A DNA stretch of 64,000 nt from Heligmosomoides polygyrus polygyrus (taxonomy: Eukaryota; Nematoda; Chromadorea; Rhabditida; Heligmosomidae), in the NCBI GenBank assembly GCA_947396885.1, contig OX377205.1, positions 25,903,407 through 25,967,406 on the forward strand. The letters are read 5' to 3'. Every line of letters begins with the position of its first letter. Positions within the stretch are counted from its first letter, which is position 1. Shown in pieces: positions 23,101 to 34,630 of this stretch. The notes under the pieces were generated by a model. That model was not told the origin of the DNA, did no database searches, and worked only from the letters and a program-made list of their open reading frames with translations. The position numbers and the translations under genes are program-made.

Positions 23101-26100
23101 ATGAAGAAATTTTTTTGAAGCGCACATCTTCCTTTGTACAAGAGTAGTTCCTGAGAAAAAGACTAACTGTATCACCCCGCGAAGCGGGCAAGTGCGAGAC
23201 ACGCCGTTAGGCCTGTCGCAGCACTTGTTCCTAGTAGAAGCGAGAAGACACATTCACGGAAGGCATTTACCAGCAGCGCCCATCGACTGGATGGTGGAGT
23301 GGGTAGCGCGGTGGACTTGCGGGAGGGTGGTCAAGGGGTCGGTTCTGAGGTTGGGGTCTGTGGATTGCTATTGGAGCTTTTTGTACTTTTATCAATGTAG
23401 AGTGCATTTTAGCTTCAGCGGGGTTCCGTATTAGCGTTTCAACTTCCTTTAACCTCTTGCGGGATGTGAGCCAAGCTAGCCTTCGTCGATTAGATATAGC
23501 CACTGAACCATGCTTGCCTTGTTGGGTCCCTCGTAAGATGGGAGTTCAATGTGTGATCCATTTCTATTGTTTTCTATGAGTTTCAGAAGTGTGTATCGTA
23601 GTAACCTTGTAGTGAGCGGCGTCAGTTTTCCGTTATCCGAACGGACCGAAGCGCGTCAGTTTTCTGCCATTTTTGACCTACCCAGAGGTCCGCAGGAAAT
23701 TTGGAAATCGCTACGATGCTTCCCAGACAACACCCTACAACCCTATATAGATCGCTTTGAGAAATTCCACGGTCACCTCTTTGACCTTCCTCGTAAGATA
23801 TCTGGATGCAATACTAGTTAGGGTGGGGGCGAACTAGTGTTTTGAAACATTATGATCTCCACCTTCCTCACATCGCGCTGAATCTGCTCCACAGCTCAGT
23901 GCTGCCTGTCCTATCGTGCGCGGACGATTGGAGATTTTCAATTGAGCGATTATAATGCTGACTGAGTGGCTTTCTCACCCCTAGTGTGCGAAAGAGCGGT
24001 TAAAATACGTAATCGTAAGGTCAATGTTATATCACCGCTCACCCCGAGCGAAGCCTAATGATAAAATCCCAAATCGGTTCATCGCGTCTCGCGATCGACA
24101 TGGGAGCATATCATTAGGCAATCGCTTCGCTCGATCAATTTGGCCACAACATGATGCGTCATGTTGTGGCCAAATTGATGCGTCGCGTCGCGCGTCCGGG
24201 CACACTAAACGACCCCTTAGGCTTCGCTCGGAGTGAGCGATGGTATGACATAGGGCTAACGGGTTATTGATATGAAAGAGGTGGAGCGCGCCTGACCCAT
24301 ATAGGGGCAAAATGGAAATAGTGGTGCCAATTATGGCTGGTTCTCCCAGGCACCGTATTTCACTGGCACTTTTTTATTAATCAAAGTTTGCGGGATGCAT
24401 AACAACCGGTTAAAGCAATGGGTACACTTGCAAAGTGACTCTTCATAAACTATAGCATAGATGAGCTGCAGCATATGTTTTAAACAGAATTTGTTAACCT
24501 TCCGTTTATGAGTAAGTACCATTTCACAGACATGAATGATAGAAAAAACAGAAGCATTTGTTCATACTTTTTTCTCCTAACCTACTGCCAACCTTCCGGG
24601 TTTAGCCGAGCATCTAGTGGTCACCTTGTGAAACCTTGGAAGCTTCGACATTTTTGCCCACCTCTTCTTGCGCTTGCAAGAAGAACGCTATTCTCCCACT
24701 CATATTCTCACCCGTGTTGATCCTCTTTTTTAATATTAGCACATTGCTTTTTTGTTAGACAAATTTTCGCGCTGTCGTCAGAACGCTTGAATTGATTTGA
24801 AATTAATGACTGCTGCATACTTATCCAATGTTTTAGTGCGCCATGTGAAGAAAAGTGAGGAGACTTACTATGATATGATAGTGAAGTACAGCGAATCGCA
24901 TCTAATGCTTTATCCATATCACTTGGCCGATATTATAGTACGAGAGCTAAGGATTACACCGTTCAACTACTACATCAACATTATCGCCGTGAGCCTTATT
25001 GTGCTTTTTTCTACAGGAAGGTTTTTTAATGGTTCTGAAGGTTGCCGTTTCTTCAGGATATGATACAGTCTGAAAAGTCGTATGACTCGCTACCGAATTT
25101 TACTGCAGCGGACGCCGTCAGATTACTGGGAATAGGACGGAACCAGTACATCGATCTGATGAATCAGAACAGGTGAGACTGGCTCGCTTAGTGTTTGTTT
25201 TCTTTGTGCTGTAGATCCTGTGGACGCGCAGGGTAGCGCAGCCCTAGGCTTCGCCAGCTGTAGCATGCACCTCGAATCTCTTGGTTCGGATCTTCCAATA
25301 CCCATATGGCGCTCCCTTGCTGCGGTGTTGCTGAATTGGTTTCATATTTTTTTGAGGGGTATAAGCGCTGAGTGCGCTAGAGGGCTAGATTCTATGCATT
25401 GCTGCGTTGTATTGCATCGTATAGGCCAAATGCGCATTTAATTCGCCTGCGCGTATCTCTCAGAGGTAGGATGCACGGCGCATCCCAAACACGCGAGTGA
25501 CTGGTGCCGCCCTCAGTACTTATTGGCTCGTGTGTAAGGCGCAGTCTCGCTATTCCTGCACCAAAAACTGAAGGTGAGGCAACGTATAAGCGGTTGCAAG
25601 CCGGTTCTGGAGCCGAATCCAAGGTGTTCGTTCCAGCATTTAGAGTCCCTTTTTCACTCTATTCGAATGCGGGTATGTTCAGTCCTGTACCATGAGAGAA
25701 GCCTACCAACGTAAACGGTGCAGACCTCGTTATCTGATTCGGTTTCACTAAAGCATGCATCATAATCGATGTGTTCCTTTTTCTTTTTTGAGTGTAATTC
25801 TGTAACATTTAATGGTTTGTTTTCCAGAATCTTTATTCGTTTTCAGATCAAACAGAAAATTCCTTTGACGAAATCGCCCGCCCCGTGTGCTTTTGCCTCA
25901 GACGCCCCAGAATCTTTATTCGTTTTCAGATCAAACAGAAAATTCCTTCGACGAAATCGCCCGCTCCGTGAGCTTTTGCCTCAGACGCCCGCGAAGGTAA
26001 TTCTTCTCTTGCTTGTTTTGCTCTGAGAGAAGTTCTATTGTTGGGATGCTGTTAATTGATATGATTCCAGCTGACAGTGGAGCCCTGGTGGGTTGTGTGT

Positions 26101-29100
26101 GCAGGAAGTATTTTGGAGGCTGATATAAAGGTGTGTACAGATTCTCGTCGCTCTGTGCGGTCAGATCCAGGACGTCGATTTAGGCATTGACAGAAGATGA
26201 GCGGCGAGTTGTTGACAGAATTTTGGATGAAGGACCAATAGCTGCCGGCTTTCTGCCAATTCCGGTGGTGCACCTGCTGCTCAATCGAGGGCTTGTTTAT
26301 TTGGACGTCCCTGTGGAAGAATTCGACTATGTTTATGGCAAGTTTTCTATAGCCTGGTTTGTAGAAATCAGTAAGGGTTAAATGGGCGTGTGGAAAGAGT
26401 TGTGATTCCTTCAGTTGCTCCACTTGACGGTTTCGTTATGAATCGTGTTCTCGGCGACTACTTTGAAACCCTTCTGTACAAGATATTCGTAGCGATTGAT
26501 GATCAGACCACTGTTAAAGAGGTTCGCAGTGAAATATCATTGCTAAAGCTGTATTTTGTGGCTCTAATTGCTTCCCCATCCCAGATGGCTGAGATGCTTC
26601 ATATTGACTTCCACCTCGTCGCCAATGCTATATCTGTGTTCTGCCGCCTTGGCTTTGCAAAGAAGAGGGTCACAGGGATGGAGACCGCACGTCTTCATTA
26701 CAGCTGGGCTCAGATCGTCTCCATACCGAATTCGCCGACGCAGTGAGTCTCTTTTATTCTCTCATGCAATTGCCCGACCTGCAGTAATTTGGAAAAGCGG
26801 GCTGTTTTGAAGCAGTAGCTGATGCTTAAAGTCTATTTCATTTCCGTGTCGGTGATTTTCACATTTCCAGAGACGATATGGTGACGTCGGTCTCGGGAGA
26901 TCTAGGAGAGCTGTCAGCATCGTTGGCTTCTCCGCTGGTCGACGATGATGAAGATGATCAGACTAACAGCATCAGTAGTTACACTGTTAAAGACATTGTA
27001 TGCTGAACTGCCGAAACCTTGAAAAGCATAGTTTTACGCGTTGCCTTGTTTAGGTCCCATCACAGCCCTCTTCCGACGTGTCGTCGTCCTCTTGTCGAAC
27101 AGCTTTTCTCTTCGATTCAACGTTGGCAGCGTTTTTGATGATGGGCAATTTATCCAGTTCACTTAAGGTAAGCCGTATTATTATTTTCACCAAAGGGACT
27201 GTTTTATACGTCCTTTTGATTCTGTGAGCGCTTAAACAATGTCCTCCTTGTTAGAACCACGTAGTAGCGCAGTTGGATAAGGTGTCGGCTGTCGCGTGCA
27301 GCCGATTCCAGGTTCCTGTACGGATTTCCTGCTCAGGCCAATCAAGCCTTCCATCCCTCCGGGTCGGTGAATTGGAAGCAGGCTGGTTTGGGGAGGAAAC
27401 AGCGCTGGCTTGCTCATCGGCCGGCCACCGCAACTTGCCAAATCCACTTTCAAACTGCTCCTACGACATCCCGTAGAATCAGAATGCGTGGCACATCCCA
27501 AAGGGATTGACTAACGCCGTCCTTATTCCTTATCCTGTATCCTCATTGTTAAAATGATTCATTCGATTCTGCGCTTATTTATAATCCCAGGCCTTTTGTT
27601 CAGTTGCAAAAATAACAAAGTAAGCATAAAATTGAAACTGAAATGAAAGTCAGTTTGCAATCAACGGCCATTTTTTCGATATGAGCATTCCATCGTCAAG
27701 TCCACAACATCTCTGGGCACATGCTCATGTTCAAGGTAAAGATCAGCAACATCGGTCACTATTTCATGTCTTTGGTATGCGATTTAACCGGCACGTCGTT
27801 TACTGCCAACATTGACGTTCTACAGAAGAAGGGACACCCAAGGATGACCCCTGATGGTCCAGCTCGTCCTGGCGCTGCATGACTCCACCAACGTCCGAGC
27901 AGCATTAAGAAATGTGGTAAACATGTCCAACGAGGATATGTTCGCAGTCAATCTATATCCTTTGAGAGAATGAAAGATAACAAGCAAAAAGACACAAGTC
28001 GTTAATGTGGCCTACATGCTAATGTGGGAATGCGCAGTCAAGAACAACACCATGAGTGCAGTCGACCAGGACACGTATCGTAAACACCTTTTGTTGGCAT
28101 GTCCGCTCGATGCGGCCTAATTGACTGGCGTATTCCCGCTTCACCATTTAGGGAACATTGCCTTCTGCCGCTTAAAAAGGCTTAAGGTCTGGAAAATGTC
28201 AGGTGGAATGTTGCCAAGTGAAAAATAAAAAACGAATGTTATATGATTGGGAGTGTCGCTGAGCTCTGAAAGCCTTTTTCTAAGCGAATAGTTAAAAGAG
28301 TTATATGTAGTAAGGATAGAAGTAAGTCATTTTGGTAGAAATTTATATCCTGTATTTTCTTTAAGCCCTACTTATGCGAACAAGTGATATGACTGTAATT
28401 CATTAGTCGCGTTGAAGGCTTTAGATTTTTCTGATGGAATGTCGTGTTTTTGTTCGCATACAAGTTGTAGGCAAAGTTGTAGCTGTAGCAATATTTGCGT
28501 ACGGTGTAGTACACCTTCATGATGGCATAGTCCAGAGGTAAATGCATGGCGTGTCCTAATGTCATTTTCTTCAATCTACTTTTTACACTTTTTTAACCTT
28601 TTTTTATTACATCCTGTCGTCAGCTCAAGGCATGTTAGTCATTCAGTAGAACGTTAGGCTTGTTCATGTTGGATTGCTTATATGTTGATTTAGAGCCACG
28701 CCGTGACGCTGTTCGAAGTGGGAAAGTTGGCTGACGAACAGATGCGCGATTTCCTTGAGCAGCTTGAGTGTGTGAGTTTTACACCTGCATCTAGACAATT
28801 TCCTCCAAACATTGAAGTTTGAAAGCAGCAGTGGCTTTGCAAAGATAATCCTTTCGTAACGAGTTTGACTTTTATTAAGGTGAACCGGTTCGCTGAAGGA
28901 GAAGCGCAGCGGTACTCCGAGCATGCGATGGCTTTGCTGGATATTCTGCGAAGCCTTCGAAAAGGGAGAGAGGTAGACATGGTGCGAGGAGAAAGCTTGC
29001 TCAGCCTCGACGAGCAGAGCCGTATTCGTGTTCTTGCCAAGTCTTATGGGTATAGCCGTTATTCCATTATCAATTTTACATAGAACCTTATGTTTTCTTG

Positions 29101-32100
29101 CTTTTGTTTAAACTGAACAGTTTAGCATTGTCGTGTCAATGGCTCCTCTATCATGTGACGCCTGTACTGTTCCTGCCTCATCCTTGCCGTTTATAGGACC
29201 TCCTATACCAGAGGTCAGCATTACAGGCATTCCTAAATTCTGAGAATGTGTGCTGAACCAAGCATGTTGCAATAGAGGGAAGGGAGTAATTCTGAAAACC
29301 AAGGTGATGCCCCATTCTCACGAGAGTTTAATTGCTCTATCCAAGCGAATCTCAAAAATGACCGGCCTGGAGGCTGTTCCAGTTATAGTTCTGAACGGGC
29401 GAAGTATATAGATATAGATAGAATATCGGATTTCCTTCGGCTGGTCGTAGTTGTAGTCTTGGATTTCTCGTTCTGCCCATCTACACCGCTTCAGCCATTC
29501 AAACTTACTGTTGAAATAGTTCTTGGTGAGTTTGGGAACTTTTGGAAACGCCAACGAGACCTGTAAGCATAGAATATCTAGAGTTATTATCCATTCTTAA
29601 AGCGAAAATTCATCCACTCAATTTCAGGCGTGCTCCCCTTGGTTACGACTGGCAATATATTTGGCAGCTGGAAGCGGACCGGCGTCTGCGTACATCCCGA
29701 AGGGCACTAGGCTCACCCGTCTGCCTTCAAACGTTTGTCACACCCCACGTCTACTGGTGATGTCAGCGAGCCACGAACCGCAGCATATGCCCACTTATAA
29801 CGCCCTCATTGCTTTGAACGATATACTGCTGACGACAGCGATCTTTGTGCAGGTAAACTTCGGACGTTTTGCTTATTTTTGCTCAAAGGTTGCCGAGATG
29901 TCATCGAACCCGGTATCCTAGCGCGCATGTAGTTGCATGTTCCTACGTTGTTCGGAAGGGATTGTTTTTGAGTGAATAGTACATAGTATTGGTTCTTTTC
30001 AGGAGTATCCACATGAATCGGACGAAGAGGAACTGGTTTATGTGCCATTTCCATTCGACGAAAATGACAGCGATGGTAAGTGGTTTTCGAGGTTCTTTTC
30101 ATGAAGATCTGGTCGACATCCATGCTCCCTTGTCGGCTTCTGCAATCTATTAGCGCCGTCTATCCTTAGGGAAGGGATTAGCCTTCGCAATGTAGTACGA
30201 ATACAGTTTAGAGCTTCGGGAGCTCATCTTGAGGATTTGCAGTTCTACCAGTCATTGCTTGACAGGATGTGCGGAGTGTTGTGTGCAGAAAGGAACTTGT
30301 TTCGAGGTGCCAGAGACTTCTCCAATCTATTCCCTCTCATTTTGTGAAAATTCGAACTCGTCGATTTCGTATAGGTTTTGGCTTATGACCTCATCAGAGT
30401 AATCTACTAAGGCGCGTAACAGCTTCCATATGACCATAGTATCATAAACTATGCTTAACATTATGTTCTTTTTCACCTAATGCGCTTTATCTATCAATAT
30501 GTTCTTTTCTTTTTTCTTTCTTTATCTATTCAAAGCTAAGAAATCCCTCACCTACCCCCGGTAATGTGTGCATGTTGTTTTCTTCACTCTCCTCCGTTCT
30601 CAACTACCCTCTTTTTTTCTCCTGCCCTCTTTTTGTTTCTTATCCTTCTTCTCATTCCTCCCTCTTATTTAACATGCAGTTTATTTCTCTTATGATCTCC
30701 TTTCCATCCTGCAGCGTTTAGCTTGAATTGACAAAAATGTTTGTGATTGATATTTAAAGGACCTGCTGAGTTATTCATTGCCTTCTTCAATAGTTGAATA
30801 GCCCTAGAGATTTTTAAGAACTTTGGAATTGTGAGGCTGGCTGCACGGTTTATCGCCGGCCCCTTTATTAATTTCCTTAGTGTCAGTGTTTTTGTGCAGG
30901 CACACAAGCCTGATTACAGGAACAATTAAAGCAGGGGTTTTGCGAAGAGAGAAGCAGGGCTTAGCGTTTTAGAGTTCTTACTCTTCACGAAGCCGCCATT
31001 ATTCATCAGGCATAAGCAGTGTTCGTGCAGCTCATCTTGAATGCTCGCAAGTTGAACAAATTAACAAAGTAATGGACCATCAATGTTAAATGAGGCTTCG
31101 GTTTTAGTGGAGAAGTAGCAACTAGTTTTTTCTGCAACCTCTATTCTGTAGATCTTTTATTGTAGACGTTCTAAAGTGTATGCGTTCAGGAGCCTTCTCA
31201 AAACATCCAGCTGTTTGTGCGTTATCGTCTCGTATTGGTCTCGACTCTCTGTGTGGTTACGTGGTCCTCCTCAATCAGCGCGTGTCGAAGAAGTTGACTG
31301 TCAATTCAACGATGAGCACATATGAGACTTCAGTGCAACGGAGCTCTCACACTATTTCGAGGTTCGTTATGTTGTTATGAACGGATTGACGTTAGGTGAA
31401 CATATAAGTCGGTGAGAGTGAGGTTTTCGTTGCCAAAAAAGGATTGCTAAGTCATCACTAGGTTTTTAGGGTTCAGTTCATTTTCAGAAAGTCTTCGGGT
31501 GTTCAGGCTTCCTGGTTCAAGTAAAGATGAGAGGGATAACGCTGGCTCAAGACAGTTTCTTTAATAGAATTAGGTGAAAATCTATACGTAAAAGTGTTTA
31601 GATAATTATTGTACCACCATTTATTAAAACAAAAATTATTTTTAATTTAATAAGCCTCAAGTGGTTGGTATCGAGGTTGTTAGCTGTTAAAACGATGTCT
31701 TATTGCGATCAGAGCTCTAACGCCAGGCGGATTCGAACCTGCTCCTCCCGCTGAACCTGCAGGAATGCTCAACGCCATTACATCAACGGCGCTGTTTGAT
31801 CGAATGCAACATCCACCCTTCGTAAGCCCCATCATCACTCAACCGTATACCTATCAAGGCTCGATAGATTCCCTGCTGATATCAGCGGCCGGCTCATCCC
31901 TATATGGGAGTGTTGATGGGCCCACCGAGGTGTGGATGCTACGCCGATCAAACGGCGCCGGTGGTGTAATGACGTAGAGCATCCCTGCCCAGTCAGCAGG
32001 ATGTGCCTGTTCAAGTCCCGTCTGGCACTAGAGTTTTGATCACAACAAGACATCAGTGTGACAGATAAGGTGGACGTTATACAATCCCTTTACGGGATGT

Positions 32101-32925
32101 ATCAAATATTATATTACACTTATGCAATTTGATTGTGTATTTAGCCTGTATAATAAATTGCGATGAGAAGCCAATAAACATGCTAGCACTTTGTCCTTCT
32201 CAGACTGTTTTGCATCATCTCACAGGCCCGGAGGGTCTGTTGGCCTGGGTGGGAGCCAGGAACCTTGATTCGCGGTACGCCTAATAGTCGGCGCCTCCTC
32301 CAACTGTGCTATCACACGGCCGATCGAAATTTAACGAAAAACATTTGTGATTTGCTTACTGGCTTTTTGGCCATGAGCGTAACAGTTAAACTACTTCGTT
32401 TGAAATATGTTTTAAGGTTTCTGTTCAGGAAAATTCATTGAGATGTTTTTAGTTCGCTTCCGAACGGTTTCACATACGACGACTTTGTTCTGCACGATTG
32501 TGTGTTCGGTATTCCGCTCTTCAACTCGGCACTGAATCAAGCGATTTGCTCACGAATGATCAGCAAGGGTATACTGGAGGCCAACAAGTTAGTGGTCGAC
32601 ATTTCTATTCGGATATCTATGTATACCTGTGTGTTGTACAGAACAGGATATGTAGGTAGGTGTAAGAGCTATAGCGTAAACTCGTTTCAGCCGTGCCAAC
32701 ATTCAGTTCGCAAACAGAGCAGTGATTGACATGATTACTGACCTTCTAAACAAATGGAACTACGGACATGTCAAGGTATGCCTTGCCTTTCGAACTACCA
32801 ACGAGAACTGCGAGATCTTGTCTTTCCAGAGCTCTTTCCCGAATACCGAGCCGAGGAAATCCGAGGTGGTACCGCCCATGAGGACGATATACTTCGATCC
32901 TGTTAAGAAGGAAGTATACGCATGA
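20192..32925 (+). CDS. FAM91A1: FAM91 family protein (FAM91A1 ortholog), 18 exons
   Basis: Exons: 20192-20342, 24837-24988, 25057-25172, 25930-25996, 26071-26130, 26184-~26337, ~26400-26742, 26871-26997, 27054-27167, 28694-28771, 28880-29049, 29126-29213, 29628-29852, 30003-30075, 31166-31361, 32453-32587, 32691-32775 and 32830-32925. They join in phase to about 2,430 nt (about 809 residues; human FAM91A1 has 838). Conserved blocks in order include [118 protein letters not shown] and [11 protein letters not shown]. In mammals FAM91A1 works with TBC1D23 and the WDR11 complex in capturing endosome-derived vesicles at the trans-Golgi; the same role here is inferred. The exon 6-7 junction is unsettled (GC donor at 26338, or donor 26342 with acceptor 26397). 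Introns are swollen by transposons. Confidence 0.93.
20612..20800 (+). repeat. left arm of inverted-repeat pair in FAM91 intron 1
   Basis: The segment with GAGGAAGGTCAAAGAGGTGA and CGACCTATATAG is the approximate complement of 23610-23815. Similar sequence forms the outer arms of the palindrome at 48.4-50.8 kb, so both belong to one foldback family. Helitron debris now fills the loop. Confidence 0.7.
20921..21270 (+). repeat. tandem repeat array in the Helitron
   Basis: About six to seven units of roughly 50 bp, each with GAGCGGTCGAATGATCTAAC and a GTACGCCGCATCA-type block. One unit has an internal short duplication (CATCATCCACA). Confidence 0.85.
21996..23050 (+). pseudogene. Helitron Pif1-like helicase fragment
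   Basis: The open part, 21996-22676, holds [12 protein letters not shown] (a Pif1 motif II/III region), [25 protein letters not shown], a YRSIDEV segment and [14 protein letters not shown]. After a break, 22850-22990 gives [19 protein letters not shown] (motif VI region) and TFDRVGVYL. Walker A is missing and stops interrupt the last third. It would be part of the Rep/Hel protein of a rolling-circle transposon. Confidence 0.85.
23610..23815 (-). repeat. right arm of inverted-repeat pair in FAM91 intron 1
   Basis: It contains GCGTCAGTTTT, GACCTACCCAGAGGTCCGC and ACGGTCACCTCTTTGACC, complementary to the left arm at 20612-20800. Confidence 0.7.
24029..24247. mobile_element. MITE with a near-perfect internal hairpin
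   Basis: Ends ATATCACCGCTCACCCCGAG and the complement pair over about 30 bp including CGAGCGAAGCCTAA. Inside, 24134-24154 and 24159-24179 are exact 21-base inverted repeats around the loop TGCG. It lies in FAM91 intron 1. Confidence 0.75.
25211..25560 (+). repeat. degraded tRNA-derived SINE in FAM91 intron 3
   Basis: It has a head with GGTAGCGCAGCCCTAGGCTT and GGTTCGGATCTTCC, and a tail with GCGCATCCCAAACACGCGAG and CGCCCTC, like the better SINE copies, but it is rearranged and diverged. Confidence 0.45.
25824..25989 (+). repeat. 83-bp tandem duplication of FAM91 exon 4
   Basis: Unit 1 (25824-25906) and unit 2 (25907-25989) share the acceptor and most of the exon with only a few mismatches. 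Unit 2 is the in-frame exon (residues matching the human SSKKFFRRKTARDLLP region). In unit 1 one C-to-T difference turns CGA into a TGA stop, so using its acceptor would truncate the protein. Confidence 0.9.
27258..27545 (+). repeat. tRNA-derived SINE in FAM91 intron 9
   Basis: The head has GTAGCGCAGTTGGATAAGG (A-box-like) and GGTTCCTGTACGGATTTCC, with the shared body CAAGCCTTCCATCCCTCC and a tail ACGCCGTCCTTATTCCTTAT. Same family as the minus copy at 9.39-9.69 kb. Confidence 0.7.
27546..28693. other. intron 9 remainder with unidentified coding-like fragments
   Basis: Short plus-strand open segments at about 27722-27883 and 28000-28119 look protein-like (for example [13 protein letters not shown] and [15 protein letters not shown]) but match nothing I recognise and are in different frames. 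They may be a decayed processed gene or element. A 68-codon minus ORF at 28368-28574 is also unassigned. Confidence 0.3.
31691..32055. repeat. foldback pair with tRNA-like arms
   Basis: The minus arm, 31691-31802, and the plus arm, 31944-32055, are inverted copies. Each reads as tRNA-like sequence: GCGCCG start, TGTAATG.CGT.GAGCAT, and a B-box-like GGTTCGAATCC (minus arm) or GTTCAAGTCCC (plus arm), then GTCTGGC. The 140-bp spacer is unrelated. Neither arm makes a clean cloverleaf, so these are tRNA-derived SINE heads rather than working tRNAs. It lies in FAM91 intron 15. Confidence 0.7.
32225..32325 (-). repeat. partial SINE copy
   Basis: On the minus strand it contains the A-box-like TAGCACAGTTGGAGGAGGCG and the segment CCCAGGCCAACAGACCCTCC from the SINE body. 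Only the head half remains. It lies in FAM91 intron 15. Confidence 0.6.
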
Positions 32926-34470
32926 GCACTTGAAGGTCTAGGAGTCTTTGATGTTTAACACTTCGTCGTTGCTCTGTACATATATTCGCTCGTTGTGCCT
33001 TGATTCTCTTCCCTAGTTCTCAATGGCTGACACCTGGCTGGTTCGCAATTACATGGATTCCTTCCGTCACAACTTGCCGCGAGAGCACAACCAACAAAAG
33101 ACCTGATTTCGCAGGCCACTAAGGGTAAGACTCGACTATTCACCTCACGCAGGCACCAAACAGATTTTCCTTACGTTAGGTTTGGCAGGATATATCTAGG
33201 AAGAATTGGCTTTGTGTTCAGCATCGGCATCTTTTCCAGCCCTTTGGGTGACCTTGTTAGTATCTCCTGCTGAGCGCCGTCATCCATCGTGTCGTTCTTG
33301 TCATGCTCTAGAGCACGACATTCCACTCTGTTGTGGAGGCCTCAACGACTACACTCCCATCCTCAACGGTCCAATTCAATAGCATCCGTTGGACGGCAAA
33401 TTTTTTCCTTCGCAGGGTAATCTGAAACGGAGAGCCTTCTCCCAAGCGTTGCCAACAGTCAAACTCTTATGTCGAGGTATGATAGGTGGAATCTGCTCTG
33501 CCTCATGCTGCTACGAAACGGAAATGGATAATAAACCCTTAATAGTAAGCCAGCTCAGTGTACAAAGTCAATGCAAAGTCGTACCAGAAGTGTTCAGTAG
33601 TCCCTGCTGTAATAATCCTCGCTACAGTTCGTCTTGCTTTCCACATATTTCGGTGTTTTACGTGATAATTTCCATTCCGTATTCACATTCTCTTAACTGT
33701 TGATCCCGGATGTGTACCCATTGGTTGTGCTGTATCGCGTATTCAGCTGCTGATATCACTTTTCTAGTCTTCGCAGGGATTTCTTATCGGGGAGCTAATG
33801 TATTGTTTTCTGTCTTGCTGCTTGTTCACTGCGAACTTTTGGTTCCTTTAGCTGCTTTTTTTGTCCACGTTTTCTGGACGACTGTTGGGTATGTTATGCA
33901 TGTTCCGGTACTAGTAGTTAATATGGCCTATATGAAAAGAGGACGCACGAGACTAGTCAGGTTGTACGGTATGGGTTCCCTACCCTGCTTTGCTTGTAAG
34001 ATCGATGTTGTTGATTGGATTGATTGGATGGCGTTCGGCCACATTAACGACTAGTACTCTTAGATCTAATGTAAGTTGATAAGTGCCGTATTTCATTGGA
34101 AGAAAAGGTTCATTATAGGAATAACGTAAATGTTGGTCAGCTTGCTAGCAGTGATCATTTGAGACAATTTTGTGTACGAAGCACAATAAAGTTTGCGAAA
34201 TGCTTGTGTTCTGAAATAAGTGTCGAAGCTCTTTTCCCGTAATGCTACAATTAAGACAATACACGTGGGTTTGAGAAGACATTTGAAGTTGGCAACGGCC
34301 TTCAATGGTTTACTGCTCTCACTAGAAAAGGCTTGGAGAAAGATAGGACTGACGAACACTACTAGAGCGCTCTGGTGGCAATACTTAGCTGGCAGCTGTA
34401 GTCGGCTGAACTCAGAGGATTTCACCATGAACGACTATGAACCTCGGCATCGTAGATCTTGTTGCGTTGT
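32926..34470. other. region downstream of FAM91, unassigned
   Basis: It should include the FAM91 3' UTR. No clear AATAAA signal is placed. A 114-codon hydrophobic plus-strand ORF at 33710-34054 has no recognisable family, and I do not call it a gene. Confidence 0.3.
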
Positions 34471-34477
34471 TTCGACT

Positions 34478-34630
34478 GATCTCCGCACGAGGTTATACAG
34501 ATCCTTATTGGGTAACGTTTCGGCGGTATCGTCTTCTTCAGAGCCTGAAAGGAAAGGTCAAGTCAAAATGTGGCTACTGCGTCAGACGTCGCCTCAACCT
34601 TAGAAATTCAAGACTACCTTTCGATCACGT
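34478..34630 (-). repeat. outer inverted arm, left, with hammerhead-like motif
   Basis: On the minus strand it reads GACTACC..GAATTTCTAAGGTTGAGG, then GGCTCTGAAGAAGACGATAC followed by CGCCGAAACG. It is the complement, at roughly 85 percent by eye, of 43398-43556. A related motif follows a Penelope-like tail near 52.95 kb, so these arms may be Penelope terminal repeats. Confidence 0.65.

Larger units (their letters stand above)
20893..23200 (+). mobile_element. Helitron remnant
   Basis: A TATATATAAAAGAG-type left end near 20893 is followed by about six to seven copies of a roughly 50-bp tandem repeat, a region with several copies of a short motif (GCTTGACACA..GCA), the helicase part, and a GC hairpin (CCCGCGAAGCGGG near 23178) near the 3' end, as Helitrons have. 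The typical CTRR end is not clear, and Rep coding sequence is not seen, so it is a deleted copy. Confidence 0.7.

Noticed and set aside
23290..23360. tRNA-like GTGGAGTGGGTAGCGCGG segment
   Set aside because: The A-box-like start is present but the B-box is poor and no stems form.
30207..30347. 46-codon plus-strand ORF after a CAG in FAM91 intron 14
   Set aside because: Joining it to exon 14 creates an immediate stop, and exon 14 joins exon 15 in phase without it. No family recognised.
33710..34054. 114-codon hydrophobic ORF downstream of FAM91
   Set aside because: No homology recognised, no supporting splice or signal features; probably chance.
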